From Adineta ricciae (taxonomy: Eukaryota; Rotifera; Eurotatoria; Adinetida; Adinetidae), in the NCBI GenBank assembly GCA_905250025.1, contig CAJNOJ010000011.1, positions 625,287-689,286 on the forward strand: a stretch of DNA of 64,000 nucleotides. Reading direction: 5' to 3'. Below the pieces are notes generated by a model, which worked only from the letters and a program-made list of their open reading frames with translations, had not been told where the DNA came from and ran no database searches. Both the position numbers and the translations under genes were made by a program. Position 1 is the stretch's first letter; the number at the start of each line of letters is the position of its first letter. Shown here piece by piece: positions 44,344-56,485 of the stretch.

Positions 44344-45090
44344 TCATTTATTTGACAAAATAGAGAAATACAATTTCACACGATCACTCGATGGAAAAAG
44401 TAACTTTTTGATTAACAACAAAGGTGTTGCTTCACTCAAACACGAATCGTAGAAGAACAAATAGATTTGATGCGGCAATGTTATGTCACATATCTTTTCG
44501 ATATATTTTCTTATATAACTGATGTCTAATTGTGAATTAACGCAGAGATATTTGCGTGGATATTGCTTGATATTTAACGATGGATCAATCGATTTCCGAC
44601 ACAATTCTATCTGCAGTGCAATCGGAGTTGTGGAAATTTGCTGACGAGGAATCGTTGATTGATGATGAGTTTGGGAACGTAAACGAGTGTGACCATGTTT
44701 ATCAGTAAAACGCATTGGTGAAGGATTATGTACAACCCGAAGTTTCAGACGAAGGTCTTTCGGCATTGGCAAAGACTTGTGCTCGTAAAAATGTTTTTCA
44801 TTATGAATTTCATCGATATCTAACGCTGGCAGTAACGAGCGTAGGACATCACCCAACTGTCTATCGGGCATCAAACATTTCGATATATCCGAAAATGGTT
44901 GTAGCTGAATTTGACATTTCGGACATTTAAGTTCCGAACGTGGTGAAGTTTCGAAGTGCAACAGAATACATGTCCGACAAAATGTATCCATACATTCCTT
45001 TATTGTATACGGATCAACAAGATAACCATGACACAGTGAACATTGTACAAGTGAATTGATATCAAGTAAAGAATAATACAGAGAGTCCAT
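44344..45090 (-). CDS. Polycomb group RING finger protein (PCGF-like), copy 1
   Basis: Likely subunit of a Polycomb repressive complex 1 that pairs with RING1 to ubiquitinate histone H2A. Single exon. The start chosen is ATG 45090 (MDSLYYSLLDINSLVQC), because PCGF RING domains begin about 15 residues from the N-terminus; an upstream in-frame ATG at 45195 would add 35 unlikely residues. RING: CSLCHGYLVDPYTIKECMDT, FCRTCILLHF and CPKCQIQLQ, followed by the PCGF-type segment LMPDRQLGDVLRSLLP. The C-terminal third (KYLCVNSQLDISYIRKYI onward) has the pattern of the RAWUL ubiquitin-like domain. The middle is basic and Ser/His/Gln-rich. Which PCGF (1-6) is not decidable by eye. Confidence 0.85.
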   Translation of the reverse strand: MDSLYYSLLDINSLVQCSLCHGYLVDPYTIKECMDTFCRTCILLHFETSPRSELKCPKCQIQLQPFSDISKCLMPDRQLGDVLRSLLPALDIDEIHNEKHFYEHKSLPMPKDLRLKLRVVHNPSPMRFTDKHGHTRLRSQTHHQSTIPRQQISTTPIALQIELCRKSIDPSLNIKQYPRKYLCVNSQLDISYIRKYIEKICDITLPHQIYLFFYDSCLSEATPLLLIKKLLFPSSDRVKLYFSILSNK

Positions 45091-45206
45091 GACGAAAGAA
45101 AAGGAATTGAATTTCATTTCATTTTGAGAAAAGACAATCAGTGACAAACCAATGGAAGACAAATGCGATAGTGTCGCTAGATAACAACGATACAAAACGA
45201 AGGCAT

Positions 45207-46933
45207 TTATTCACATAGATATCGAATTTTTCGTCGATAGACGATGTTCTTCGAGAGAATGTCGAATATGAACGCGAGAATTTGTACGGCAATAAGTATG
45301 GAGAGAAAAATAATCAGACGTAATGTAGTTTGATTATAATCAAACGAGAAGATTTCGAAGTAGAGACAAGAGAGGAAAATGAGTAGATTTTCTAACGAAA
45401 TCAACGCTTGAACAGCGAGATGATCGATGGCATTTGGTGTTAAGAAAGAAAAGATCATTTGCAAGAAGATTGTATTTCGTTTATGTTGATATTTGAATTG
45501 ATCAAATAAGAAAATGAAGATGAAAGTTAAATGAAGAAGAAGACAAATGATCGAGAGCCACCAAATACCGAAACGAAGAAGAAAGAGAATGGTATACAGA
45601 CGTGTAACAATTGAACACAGCCGCGAAAAGATTGATGGAAGAATTATGAGCGAACACTGTTGGAAACGAAGAAATGTTGATAGAAGACAATAGTTGATCA
45701 CGATGTAATAGAGAATATTGAGAAACACATAGCAAGATAACGATGGAAGACGAATGAAGATTGGAATATAGGTTGGAAAGAAAATCTGTGTCCAGTTGGA
45801 CGAGAATATTCGATGAGAAAGATAACTTTCGTGAAGATGAAATTTTTGCCAATAACTAAAGAAAAGAAATCGATCGATATCATGTACTAGGACAAGATTT
45901 TGACAACACGCTTTTAAAAGGTTATGTCTGCTTAGGAAATGAATTACCTGGTTGGAGAATGAACAGGAAGTGCATTGCTTTCTGCTGGTGATAGAACATC
46001 ATCCGATAACCAGCGTGGAAGAAAATAGTTCATGTGAATGGAAGATTGAATGGATAATTCGAAGTTATTTGACCAAAAATAAAAATTTATCAAGGAGAAT
46101 AAACCTGCGTGAATGAGATAGAACACCGACAGTCCATAATACAATTTTTGTTTTCTTGAGCAACGAATTAATGTTGTATCATGTTGAAGTTCCAGTGTTG
46201 TAGATGATAGCGAATTCGATCGGTGTAATCGTTCGTGTTTATCGAAAGCCAGAGTGAGAAAATCGATTAGTTCGTAAAGTAAATAGAATCGATTCATGAA
46301 CGGGATCAAGAAGAAGTAAGATAGAGCGGTTTTATACTGAAGCAGATGGTTTATCCAGAGAATCAAATCACATAGAATAATCGTACTGAGAAAACTGAAG
46401 AAATAGAATGAATTGGTATGATAATAGATGTATATGAGAACAATATCGAGAATGTTTGTAAAAAGAAATGAGAGAATGAGGAAGCTGAAGATAGAAAATG
46501 ATTTCCTTGAGTGAGATTTGATCGATGCATGATCTTCATGTTGGATTTGAGATGAAGGTCCATATAAAGTTGAATAGGATAAACTTTTTGTTAAATCAAT
46601 CGACAATTTCGATGTGACTCCTTCCAAATGAAGCGGATCCAACGTTGTTGCTGATGACGACGACGATGAATGAACGCGACTTTCGTTAGCAAATGGAATC
46701 ACTTCCGTATTTCTCAACGTGTGAGTACTTTCGATCGATTCCGTGCCACACGTTGTCCAGCTATACCGAATATCTGCTACATCGCTTGGAAACAAGTACA
46801 AATTTGTTCCATTCGCTGATTGTTGTTGTTGATCTGGATTAAAATTCAAATCAGCAAGGCTGGTATGTTGACAAACAAGTAAATGACATTTGGGACAAGC
46901 GCTCAAGCTAAACGAATGATGAAGCACGTTCAT
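45207..46933 (-). CDS. Multi-pass membrane protein, XK-related-like
   Basis: Two exons joined by one intron (about 45855-45945; acceptor TTTCTTTAG), start ATG 46933, stop 45207-45209. The N-terminal 150 residues are soluble, with a CPKC pair near the start, Gln and Ser runs and no signal peptide. Then come about eight to ten hydrophobic helices. A first pair (IFSFLILSFLFTNILDIVLI...) is followed by a loop, and a later segment reads ISLENLLIFLSCLYFE, similar to the ENxLxxLxxW region of XK/XKR proteins. XK-related proteins include lipid scramblases. The helix pattern and this segment suggest the family, but homology is weak by eye and an unrelated transporter is possible. It is 117 nt upstream of the PCGF start on the same strand, so the PCGF promoter must be short or lie within this gene. 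Confidence 0.5.
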
Positions 46934-47784
46934 TGCTTGACTTGGTAACTAACCTACAAACGAGTTGATATACGAATCATCATAAATTCAAATATCTTCT
47001 GGCTTACACTCAGACGTCTCTAGACTATTTCTACTTGAAAGTAACAGTCATTGATCTGTCAACAATTGAACGAAGTTTCATTGCATATATATATCTAAAC
47101 AAAATGACTCAATGAAAGATTTATATATTCAGTGCCATTCTCCATTGAACGGCGATGAGAGAAAGAAAAAGAAACAAAAGAGAGTGGTCAATACTTCATC
47201 ATGCCTACATTTTCTCTTTTATCAATTTCGAATTAAAGCTAAGAAGTTCACTAAGATGAACATATTTACTTTTGTTTCACATCCTACTTGACTGTATTGT
47301 ATGAAGTTAATGAAACAAATGTAGGAGGAAGAATTCGAGTTCCATTGGACATGAGAAGTACAGCGCAGACTCGATGATAGACGAGCCCGTCAGATCAGCA
47401 GATAATCATTCACAACAAACGTTCGGTTGACTGACTAATCAGCAGAATGCCTCTCTACTTGGCACTCTAATTAGATTTTATTTACAGTCTGTTGTGTTCG
47501 ATCTAATTAGTACACACACGCACACACTCGACAATGATCTTTCTTTCAAATGTTCATCAGTTAGATAAGTGTTTGCATAAGAACTTGTCTTGTAAGTATT
47601 ACATCGAGGTATGTTTATGAACATTCAAGAATAATTGACGTTCGAATGAGAATCAAAACGAGTGTACTTATGATGCAAATGAGAGGTCATTAAAACCGAC
47701 GGAAATTCGAAGAAGGATCGGATTGAAAAGAAAATGATTCATCATTCATTATTTATTGTTAAATAAACAAATACTGAATAACAA
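46934..47784. other. Intergenic region between the SH3 gene and the XK-like gene
   Basis: AT-rich noncoding sequence with a short CA repeat near 47513-47526; nothing else recognised. Confidence 0.5.
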
Positions 47785-49803
47785 TTAGACAGTAATCGAA
47801 ACATTATGAATGAAACTATTCGATTTTGAAGATGTTGGATTGGTACTGTTGTTATTATTATTATTGTTGTTGTTGATATTCGATGACGTATAGATAACTG
47901 GTATACGTCCAGCGCGGTAATTGTTCATTTGAATATGAATAAATGGCGTTGTGCTATCGTCTGTCGATGAGTTTGTACTCGAAGTTGATGATGATGAACA
48001 GGAAAGAGAAGGTCGATGATGAGTCAAACGAATCGGTGTCGGTGGAGAAAGAGAATCGTTTTCAATTTGGTTGAGACTTAAATCGGAAAAATGCCTTTCA
48101 AGTGCCATTTTCGATGGAATAATAGCCGGAGGTAAAGATGGTTCTGCTAGAACGATGTGACGTAATTGTTGTTCTTTAATCGTTTTGAATGGGTCTGGTG
48201 ATGATGATGTTGATAGTTTTGTGCATAGAGGTTTTTTCACAATGGATTGAATATGATGTGGCAATGAGCGACGTGCGTACGGCGTTTGACGTATGTTTGT
48301 TAATGAGTTGAGGTTGTTTGCATCGATCAGATATTTCGATGTTGGAGATGAGACTTTGGTGGTTTCGTCGTAGCTGTCGTAGAGACGACGAAAATGACTT
48401 CGATTAAATGATGAGCTTAGTGGTTCTTGATCTTGGTGAAATGATTGATGATTTTGTTGACGTTGATTACTAAAACAAAGTTGAACAAAAAAGAATCGGT
48501 TAGCGTCAGTGGTTGAGATGCAGTTTGCAACCAAAGCGATAAGCACAATCGTTTCAATTTGAAAAATTCGAAGTAACCACACAACAAAGCCGATCCTCAA
48601 GGTTTCTACTCTGTGATTCTCTGTTATATATTATTTTTCAATTGAGATTGTGCAATAACATCGTTTTCCTTTCTTACCCTTCATGTCGCTGTGGTTTCTT
48701 GACAATTTGAGTAAATGCACTGTTACTCGAAATGGATAATTGCGATTTCATGAGACTTGGCTTGTTCGATTTCTTCAATGGAAGATCTTGTACAATAAGA
48801 CCGGTTTTCTTAATGATAGTCGAAGATAAACGCAACGAACGAATGTTTGATAAACGTGCTGTTAACAAGTCTAAGGTTGGGTGATTATTCGATGAAGATT
48901 CACAATCTGATACACCCGAATCACCGCCACACGATGATGATGTAACGTCTTGACGTTTTTTATTCGGCGAAGATTTTTGAAATAAATACGTGGGCGAGCA
49001 GAGGTGAGTTGACAGTGAATTCTTTTTACTAGTCGGCGGTGTCAATGTCGGAGGTGTTTTCATACAATGAGATTTATTTGATTCGAAATCGTATGGTTTG
49101 TATGCACTTTCGAATTGACTAGTCGAATGTTTGGCCGACTGACGACGAAACATCGGACGGCAGCAGACATATGGAACAAAACCTTCTTCGTCGTCAGCAG
49201 TCTTAATAAATAACCATTCGTTCAGGATGTATTGCGCATTGACAGGAAATCCTCGTTGAATTTCGATTTGTTTCTTTTGTAAGCCCTTCACGTCGGGATT
49301 GAAGGAAACGACGACTAACATGGGAATATTCGCTGGTGATTGCGATGAAGCACGGCGAAGTTTCTCTGTGACGCCGATATCATCATCACCATCCGATTCA
49401 TCTAAACTCGCTTGCCGCATCAATCGTTTTGGTTTATCTATAGAAATAAGCGAAAATGATCAATGTCAATCATTACACAGATAAAACACTCAAGGCAAAG
49501 ATGATTAGCTAATAGAAATTTCTTCCTATAGATCATTGTCTTACCTGTTCGCACGGGGACGTGTTGATCAGCAGATGCTCGTTCGCTCGTTTTTGTTGGA
49601 AATACTGTTGCACCATCGTATAATGAATCACGTTTAGCTGTAGTACATAGACAGATTTCTAAATTTGTCAAATGAAAAAGAAATAATAGAGCCTGCTTAT
49701 GATGGAAGGGAAGAAATAAAGTGAAATAATCATGATTCTCACGTTTATTGGTTTCAGTGGAAGAACGAGTGCGTGCTCGTTCAAAGAAGCGTCTTAATAA
49801 CAT
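47785..49803 (-). CDS. SH3-domain protein of unknown family
   Basis: Four exons with matching phases: MLLRRFFERARTRSSTETNK (start 49803), then PKRDSLYDGATVFPTK..., then the SH3 exon (about 48672-49435), then a long Ser/Asn-rich exon ending at 47785. The SH3 domain covers ANIPMLVVVSFNP, IEIQRGFPVNAQYILNEWLF and DEEGFVPYVCCRP. It has the typical EW and G-FVPY elements, but the first ALYDY motif is replaced by VVVSFNP. The rest is low-complexity Ser/Pro/Asn sequence, including a run of Asn near the C-terminus. Total length is about 520 residues. Probably a cytoplasmic scaffold or adaptor; the specific family is not recognised. Confidence 0.7.
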
Positions 49804-52800
49804 GGTAATGCTTGTATACTTGACAAAAAAAAGGATCGATGCTGTTAGGAGAAAAGTAGGAAATAATGTTACACGGTATTGCCGTCCTCGTGTCGCCTAC
49901 AATTTCTTTTCGTTGTCGCTGACTTTTTCACAATTACATCAATGTATATAACGAATGGCAAGTAACTGCACAAAAGACATGAATGAATACCGTATCGAAT
50001 GTATATATATATATAGGTGTGTTGTACTCGAATGCGCACATCACCTTGAACATTCATCCATCGATAGAAGGAGAAAAGAGGAGAAAAAGGGCGAGAGAAA
50101 GCAACTGCACGAATCTCGTTCAAAATCAATACCTAAATGAATTATCTGGACAAAATTAAATAAATATTCAATTTTTTGCCTAGATTATCACCCATAAATG
50201 AGTTGTTAATCAAATCTACAGATGTAATTAATGAGCTACATATATATATATGATCATGCCATTATACTCCAGAGAATATCTTACGAACTTATGTATACAA
50301 ATCCTTCTGTTGAAAATATAATCAAACTCAAGGGATTCTCCTTTTCAAGTACATGAGCTTATTTCGAAATTGTTTTGTCGATAACGAGATAAACTGAATG
50401 GATTTCATGTTTTTACAGAGCAAACGAATGACTGAATTCATTCTTTATGAAGAGGTCAATCGAATAACGATGATGATGATTACACGTAGCAGAACCAGTA
50501 GTAGCAGAAGAAGAAAAATATTTGAACATGTTCTCTTGTTTTCATCTTTTTCTCTTCTCGACAACGGCGAAAAGAAAGGAGAAAATATGAAGAATGAAAT
50601 TTCTAATTTCGCTGATAAATAGCCTGAAGAAACAATGAGTATATCTGAATACGCGCCATCAATACACTCTTTTTCTAATTAGTAAAACTTCAGAAGAATT
50701 CCGACTATTCGTAAACAAAACTAACTGAACAAGAACAAGATCACATAGCATCTGACCGCATTTTTATAAATAATAGATGAAAAAATTAAAGACTACGGTC
50801 TGCTTAATTCATCATCGTCACCTTCAATCAAATCAACAGTTAATATAGTTCAATGTCTTTCTAGAGAGACGCTCTTACAGATATCATTGTATGTTTACCT
50901 ATTAGCACATCGTATTAGCATCATTATCAATGGCATCAACTGTCGTTGAAAGAATCTAATAAGAATGAACGGGTAGGCGGATGAATAAGAAAAGTACAGT
51001 TACGTCAGTCATTCGGATAGATGGTTGGAGCAAGTAAGAGAGAAAGTGTGTGTGTGTGTATGTCAACTGAAGGTCTAATTTCTCTCGCGTTTTGATATTA
51101 CATGAATGCAGAAAAGAATGTAAGTATAACATAAGTATGTAGATGTGTCCGTTCGTGGTGTTCTATTACGTACATATTCACGGATGATGATTTGCTCCAA
51201 ATGACCATAAATATGTAAAGCTGAATAATTTGTTTGATTTTGTCATCTTTCATGCATGATATTGAATAATTATTTGTCTGTTATTTTAAGAAACTCGACA
51301 AAATCATCAGATGAAATTAATGTGAAAACCTCTCGAGATGCGTGTAGAAAGATATTTAAAGCGAGAAAACATCTATTAAAATACACCTGTCATGAAGATG
51401 TTCGCATGTTTATCTCTTGTCAAAATTTCTTCCATGATCTTCTTCGTGTACTGACAGACATCTGTTGTATATCGACAAAGAAAATCCAATTAGACATTCG
51501 CTCGAACGAAAAATGCATTGAGTCTCTCTCTCTCTCACTGTTCGATTTAATTAGAATCTGCCGTCAAGATACTTACGTTTACTTAGTAATCGACGTGCCA
51601 AACCGGTCATTATCAATAATTAATGAATAAGCAGTGATCTGAAACAGAAGGTCAATCATAGTGATGATTGAAACAATGTCTTTCTCTAGTTCTGATTGGA
51701 ACAAGCAGCAAGTTATATTGGTAGGTAGGAGAAAGAAAATGAGAGTTCGAGATTCAATGCATCAACTGAGAATAGAAAGGAAAGAATACTGCCGGTTTCT
51801 TTTTCACAATTCATATTCTAATTGTACCACTCATATTCTTTCGTTCTGACAAATAAAACACGATGATGACGGAGAGGAAAAAAATGTCGAGGAAAGAGAT
51901 GTTGTTGAACAAATATAATCGCCGGCGTCTTCGTCGTTTTCTCTCTTGCTATATATATATATATTCTTTCTGCATAGTTCATTCTCTCCAAGGAAGATAT
52001 AGCGAGAATGCGAGATGACCATCTTCGTCGGAGATATTTCGAATGAAACGGTCGATGTCAAAATAATCCATCCTATTCGAAAAGAGAATGTTATCGAGAA
52101 GGTTTTTGTTTCAACAAAATGATAATGTTTATTGCTTCATCACATGAATAAACAAATCGATTTCGAACAGCAGGCTTTTGTTTGCTGATCATCAATAGGA
52201 TAGTGTTAGTGACCAAGCTGCATTAATCATCTGACTGCCTGTTGAGAAACAAATATTCAATAACAGCTTTTTCTTCTTACTGAACTTTCAAATAACGCTG
52301 CATTATACAAACAGCTGCATTCTTCGATGAACAAACAAGTTAATCAGATTTGATTAGATCATTTCAAACTATGAAGCAGATCTAATCAAGTAATTATTCA
52401 TTTCCTTCGAGACATTCATTTTACATGCCATAGACTTCTGAAACAAGCAAAGAGTCAAAATGTAGGTGGAAATATTAAAGTTCATAAAATAACTTCCGTG
52501 ATTCGCGAAAAGATCATTCCTCACCGAGTGAGATCTTGTGTCAAAAAAAACATCGGTATCTTCTGATAATTTCCGTTCATATTTTGTTCTGTCAAGCACA
52601 TGTGATCAGATAGAATCCTTGATAATGGCGAAGACGCTTTTTTTTATTCACAATAAGAAGAAAAAGAAATTGATTTCGATTAAATTGCATGCGTTGAGAT
52701 TAAGAAAGAAAAAGGGTAAACGTTATTGGCTTTTTTTAGCACACAAACAAATAGCTGAAAAGAATAAACATCCCTCATCTACTGTAACGAGACGAATATG

Positions 52801-52908
52801 GAGTAGATCACCGGCTAGAGACGACGACGAAGAAGAAGAAGAAGAAACGGATTGAAATTATGTACAACTAAAAGGAAAAAGAAGAAGGGGTTTTCTTCTT
52901 TTCGCGGA
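49804..52908. other. Intergenic region between two minus-strand genes
   Basis: About 3.1 kb, AT-rich. It contains a GT microsatellite (about 51048-51060) and TA repeats (about 50001-50016 and 51951-51964). Open frames at 51256-51630 and 52538-52855 show no domain and have low-complexity ends, so they are not called. Confidence 0.5.
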
Positions 52909-53962
52909 CTACAAAAGTTCTAATCGATCCTTCTTCGGAAGAGTTAATGGTAAACGCGATCGAATGTCAATTGTCTTATGTTTACTTGAAAGTTTGAAAT
53001 CTTGTCGTTGTTTAGCAAAAAATAGCTTTTGTTCGCGAAGAAAGTTTTCGACGGAGCCAAATTGTAAAAGAACTTCCGAGCGACTCTCATCATCGAACTC
53101 TTTTATATCAATCCAAAGTAAATTTCGTTTCAAAATATCATCGGAAAATTGTTCACCGAATATTGACGAACGTTGCTTACGGGAAACAACTCTTGCTGAT
53201 TGAGGTGAAGAGACTGTTAAGACTCGTTTCGGAGACGGACTGCTGACACACTTCGGAGAAAGGCCGCCGACTGGTGTACGGTAATTTGAACTGCCTGACG
53301 AACTAGCTGTGCTTCCTGTTGATGAACGTGATAAACGTGGCGACGAAGTGTCCATAGGTGATAAACGTTGTTTACTGGGTGGTGAGGATTTCGTTTGATT
53401 CGGAATTGCAGAACGACGAACTGGCGGCGGATAGTTTTTCACGGTTGCGATCGAAGCAGCTATTGACGCTGAAGGACAGTTTTCTGCAGGTAATGTGGGT
53501 TTGAGACGTTTGACAGGACCCGGTCGATTTTCCACATCACACGATGAAGCAGAACGTTGAATACCTTGGCCCGGTCGTCCTGGAATATTGTGACGAGACG
53601 AAACGGTTAATGAATTTGTCACTGTTGTATTCATTGCCGTGGACGACGTCGGCGAAAGTTGCATTGGTGACGGACTTGTAGCTAGTAGAAACAAAGAGAA
53701 AATGAAACCGTGTCTAAAGATCAATAAAGAATTTCAATGTATATAGTTACTATTTGACAATGAATGACGACCCTGACGTTTAGCGAGATTAAGTCGCACG
53801 CCCATAGCCGCTTCGAGTGCTTCGAGACGCGATTGTAAATTTGGTCCCAGTGACTCTAAATAGATAAAAACAAATGTCTTGGTTCGGTTTCTCTTTATAC
53901 TTGGATTTAATTTCCTGAGAAAAAATAATACCTGAACGATGTAGTTTAGTTGGTGTGGACAT
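52909..53962 (-). CDS. Ser/Pro-rich protein of unknown function
   Basis: Three exons: MSTPTKLHRS (start 53962), a helical exon SLGPNLQSRLEALEAAMGVR, and a long final exon with stop at 52909-52911. Splice phases match throughout. The last exon is Ser/Pro/Arg-rich and probably disordered for about 170 residues. It ends in a folded-looking charged region (SDDILKRNLLWIDIKEFDDE to EQKLFFAKQRQDFKLSSKHK). Short SxIP-like sequences (NIPGRP, SAIPNQ) could suggest a microtubule-plus-end role, but this is speculative. The family is not recognised. Confidence 0.65.
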
Positions 53963-54202
53963 TTTTCTTGCTTTTATATCAATAGTAACAAACTTTCAAG
54001 TAAAAGTCTAACTAGAGAATTCCTACTTCAACGTGCACACGTGTATGTGAAGAAGAGAAAAAGAATATTTAGAAATGTAATCGTGGCATAAGAAGAACGT
54101 GTCATCTGTATATCGCTGTTAGTCCCTTTTCTTTCTTCATCGTCGTTTCTCTTTAACTTTGCTTATGTGTGACAAATACTAACAGAGAAAAGCAAAACTT
54201 AC

Positions 54203-54278
54203 GTTCACTATTAGTTGTTGTAATACCGACAGAATACGAGCGAGATGTAGGTAATGTTGATGAATGAAACCTAGGCAT
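54203..54278 (-). CDS. Candidate alternative first exon of the Ser/Pro-rich gene
   Basis: ATG at 54278 encodes MPRFHSSTLPTSRSYSVGIT and a few more residues, and ends in a consensus donor (GTAAGT) after 25 codons plus one base. That phase 1 end matches the phase of exon 2 of the downstream gene and gives TTTNSEQSLGPN. It would replace the MSTPTKLHRS start at 53962. Confidence 0.45.
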
Positions 54279-54433
54279 ATTTACACGAGAAAATCGCGTT
54301 GATTCATATAATTAACATGAGTAACGGAGTAATATAATCTTCAATAAGTATCAATGGTTGACATAGCCTTCTGTTCTTATGTGTACATCGAACGTTTTCG
54401 TTCAAAGTTTGATTTTGTACTCGCTCATTCATC

Positions 54434-54434
54434 N
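54434..54434. other. Single N: probable contig join
   Basis: Directly after this base the second copy of the duplicated block begins. The bases before the N (CTCATTCATC) resemble the bases at the matching point of copy 1 (ACTCATCAT), so a short overlap may have been used to join contigs. Confidence 0.75.
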
Positions 54435-55588
54435 TAATATTTCTCCTTGTTTGTTTTTATTTCTGTTCTGTTTTTTTTTCTCGTTGTTATATATTGAGTT
54501 TTTATTAAATATATCCTAGTTATTGTTTAAATTATTCCGATAAGCTTCTCAATTGAACGGCGGATGGATAGAGAAGACGTTCGGGAATATTTTCCTAATG
54601 AACAGAACGTCAGCTGGAACGGAAGTGTTAATCTATGATGAAATTACTTATTAACACAATACAATTGCCAGGCAAAGAATAGAAGATGACTTTGGGGAAG
54701 AAATCTGTCAGTAAATCTGAATATTCAATGTTAAAACAATGACCTAGACTAGCATGAATCAGTTTATTTGTCTTCATAATCATTTGCGACGTTCCATCGC
54801 TGGATAAATATCATAGAGAAGTATATCGTGTATATTCCTAATAATTGTGTTGATCACATCGATCTAGGGAAAGAATTTTTTCTAATGCCTTTCATACACG
54901 AATAGAAAGCGAAGGATCCCGCTGAGCAATCATCGATGTCATTATATGAAAAAAGAAAAGTTTTGCAATGATTTCATCTACATATGGTCAATAATTATTG
55001 TGTACATGTTCTGTGATTTTTTCCTCTCCTTATCTTCTATCTTGACGGGCTTTTTTCTTCTATGTCTTATACAAAAAAAAAGCAAATGCAAGTCGTCTTG
55101 TATCAACTAAATATATTTTATCGCTTCTTTCTTTTTTCATATTATTGTCAAGTTTCTTTTACGAGTTCTTTTGAACTGTTTCTTATTTGCCCTTTTTCAT
55201 TTAATTATCTCGACTATAAGAATGAACTCATTAATAACGTATGTTCCTATCCCAGAGGATATATATCATGACTGTAGTCGTACGATCATCGATGACAAGA
55301 CTAACATATGTAAGTAACTTTTGCTTAAGCATGATCATTTGGAAAAAGATTATTTCTATTCATCAGCGTTCGCAAGAATGGAATGAAAAAGCGTAGGAAA
55401 TCGACTTTCCTTTCCTAGATTTGATTAGTTTTTTTCAATCACAAGAGAATCCAAGCAAAGTATCGTGCGATAATAGTTCAATCCAAGGACGTAGCAAAAC
55501 TACATTGTTACGAGAATTTTGTTTGTATATATATTTGTTAGATAAACGGCATATGTCGACTTTTTCTCTCTCGATGTATATCTGAAGA
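54435..55588. other. Noncoding sequence upstream of Shisa-like copy 2
   Basis: Counterpart of 35470-36618; no gene recognised. Confidence 0.6.
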
Positions 55589-56485
55589 ATGAAGTTCGTC
55601 GTTTCGTTGTTATTTTTACTTATGAAATCACATAAGCATCACTTGATGGTGTTGACAGTCATCGCCCGTACGACTTTTCTCTTTTGATAATGCGATTGTT
55701 GAAATCTGAAAGAAAAAAATTGGCGTTTTTTTGTGTGTGTTGCTTCGAACATTTTAGATCATGTAATATAGAACGATTAGGAAGTTTCAATAATGAATCC
55801 GGAAGAACAGCGGACAAGTTGTCCTGGCTTTCTAGATGAATACGGTGTGTGGAACAATGGATTTGAATGTCCACCATTAGGTGGACTACGACGAATATGC
55901 TGTGGAACCGACGCTCATCTATACTGTTGCTCAATCGGACATTCAATTTCAAATCGGCAAGAAAAATCTTCAATAACAATCACGGAACCAACGTTTTCTT
56001 TCGCGGAGAAACTGAACGCAATCTTTTTCACACTTCCTATCCTATTGACATGTATTTTAATTGTGATTCTCCTCTTGATTATCATCATGATCATTTTATT
56101 CATTTGTTATCGTTGTCGACAACAAAACCTACGTGAACGTGAAGTGCCTATCGCAACTAAACAAGCAGTACTCGCCGAACATTTCCCATTTACTCCTCCA
56201 CATCACCAAATCTATTTCAACGAAACCAGCCCACAAACATGTCTTCTGCATCCTCAAATAAAAGATCCTTTAACAGCAAGTACAACATCGTCAAAGTCGA
56301 ATGCCTTCCCATCTGGTATCTATTACAACGATTGGCAAGAGTTTTTCAACACAACTGAACAACCAATGAATCTCTATCCGACTATGTCAACACATAGTAA
56401 TGAAATGCCAAATGAAAATTCATATCTCCATCCACATTGTCTCTTCAATGGCAAACAGCAAATACAAGATGATATCATCGTTTAA
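55589..56485 (+). CDS. Shisa-like single-pass membrane protein, copy 2
   Basis: Counterpart of the gene at 36619-37518. Main exon 55781-56485 with MNPEEQRT at 55793; candidate first exon 55589-55648. It has the same cysteine-rich ectodomain and transmembrane helix. The 230-residue part differs from copy 1 at 11 positions. Two are in the ectodomain (Q/L after GG, F/I after HS), none in the membrane helix and nine in the cytosolic tail. This pattern indicates constraint on the ectodomain and membrane segment in both copies. No disruption is seen. Confidence 0.8.

Larger units (their letters stand above)
35470..45015. repeat. Duplicated block, copy 1 (Shisa - Elongin C - PKD - PCGF)
   Basis: From 35470 the sequence matches the one starting at 54435, at an offset of about 18965-18985, up to at least 45015, which corresponds to the window end at 64000. 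Genes, introns and intergenic DNA are all shared. Differences are scattered substitutions and small indels, for example in homopolymers and the GAAT microsatellite near 39384. Confidence 0.95.

Noticed and set aside
51256-51630. 124-codon open frame
   Set aside because: No domain, no splice partners and composition like the surrounding intergenic DNA.
52538-52855. Lys-rich 105-codon open frame resembling a small ribosomal protein
   Set aside because: No match to L39, L41 or other small basic ribosomal proteins by eye; the end is a GAA repeat.
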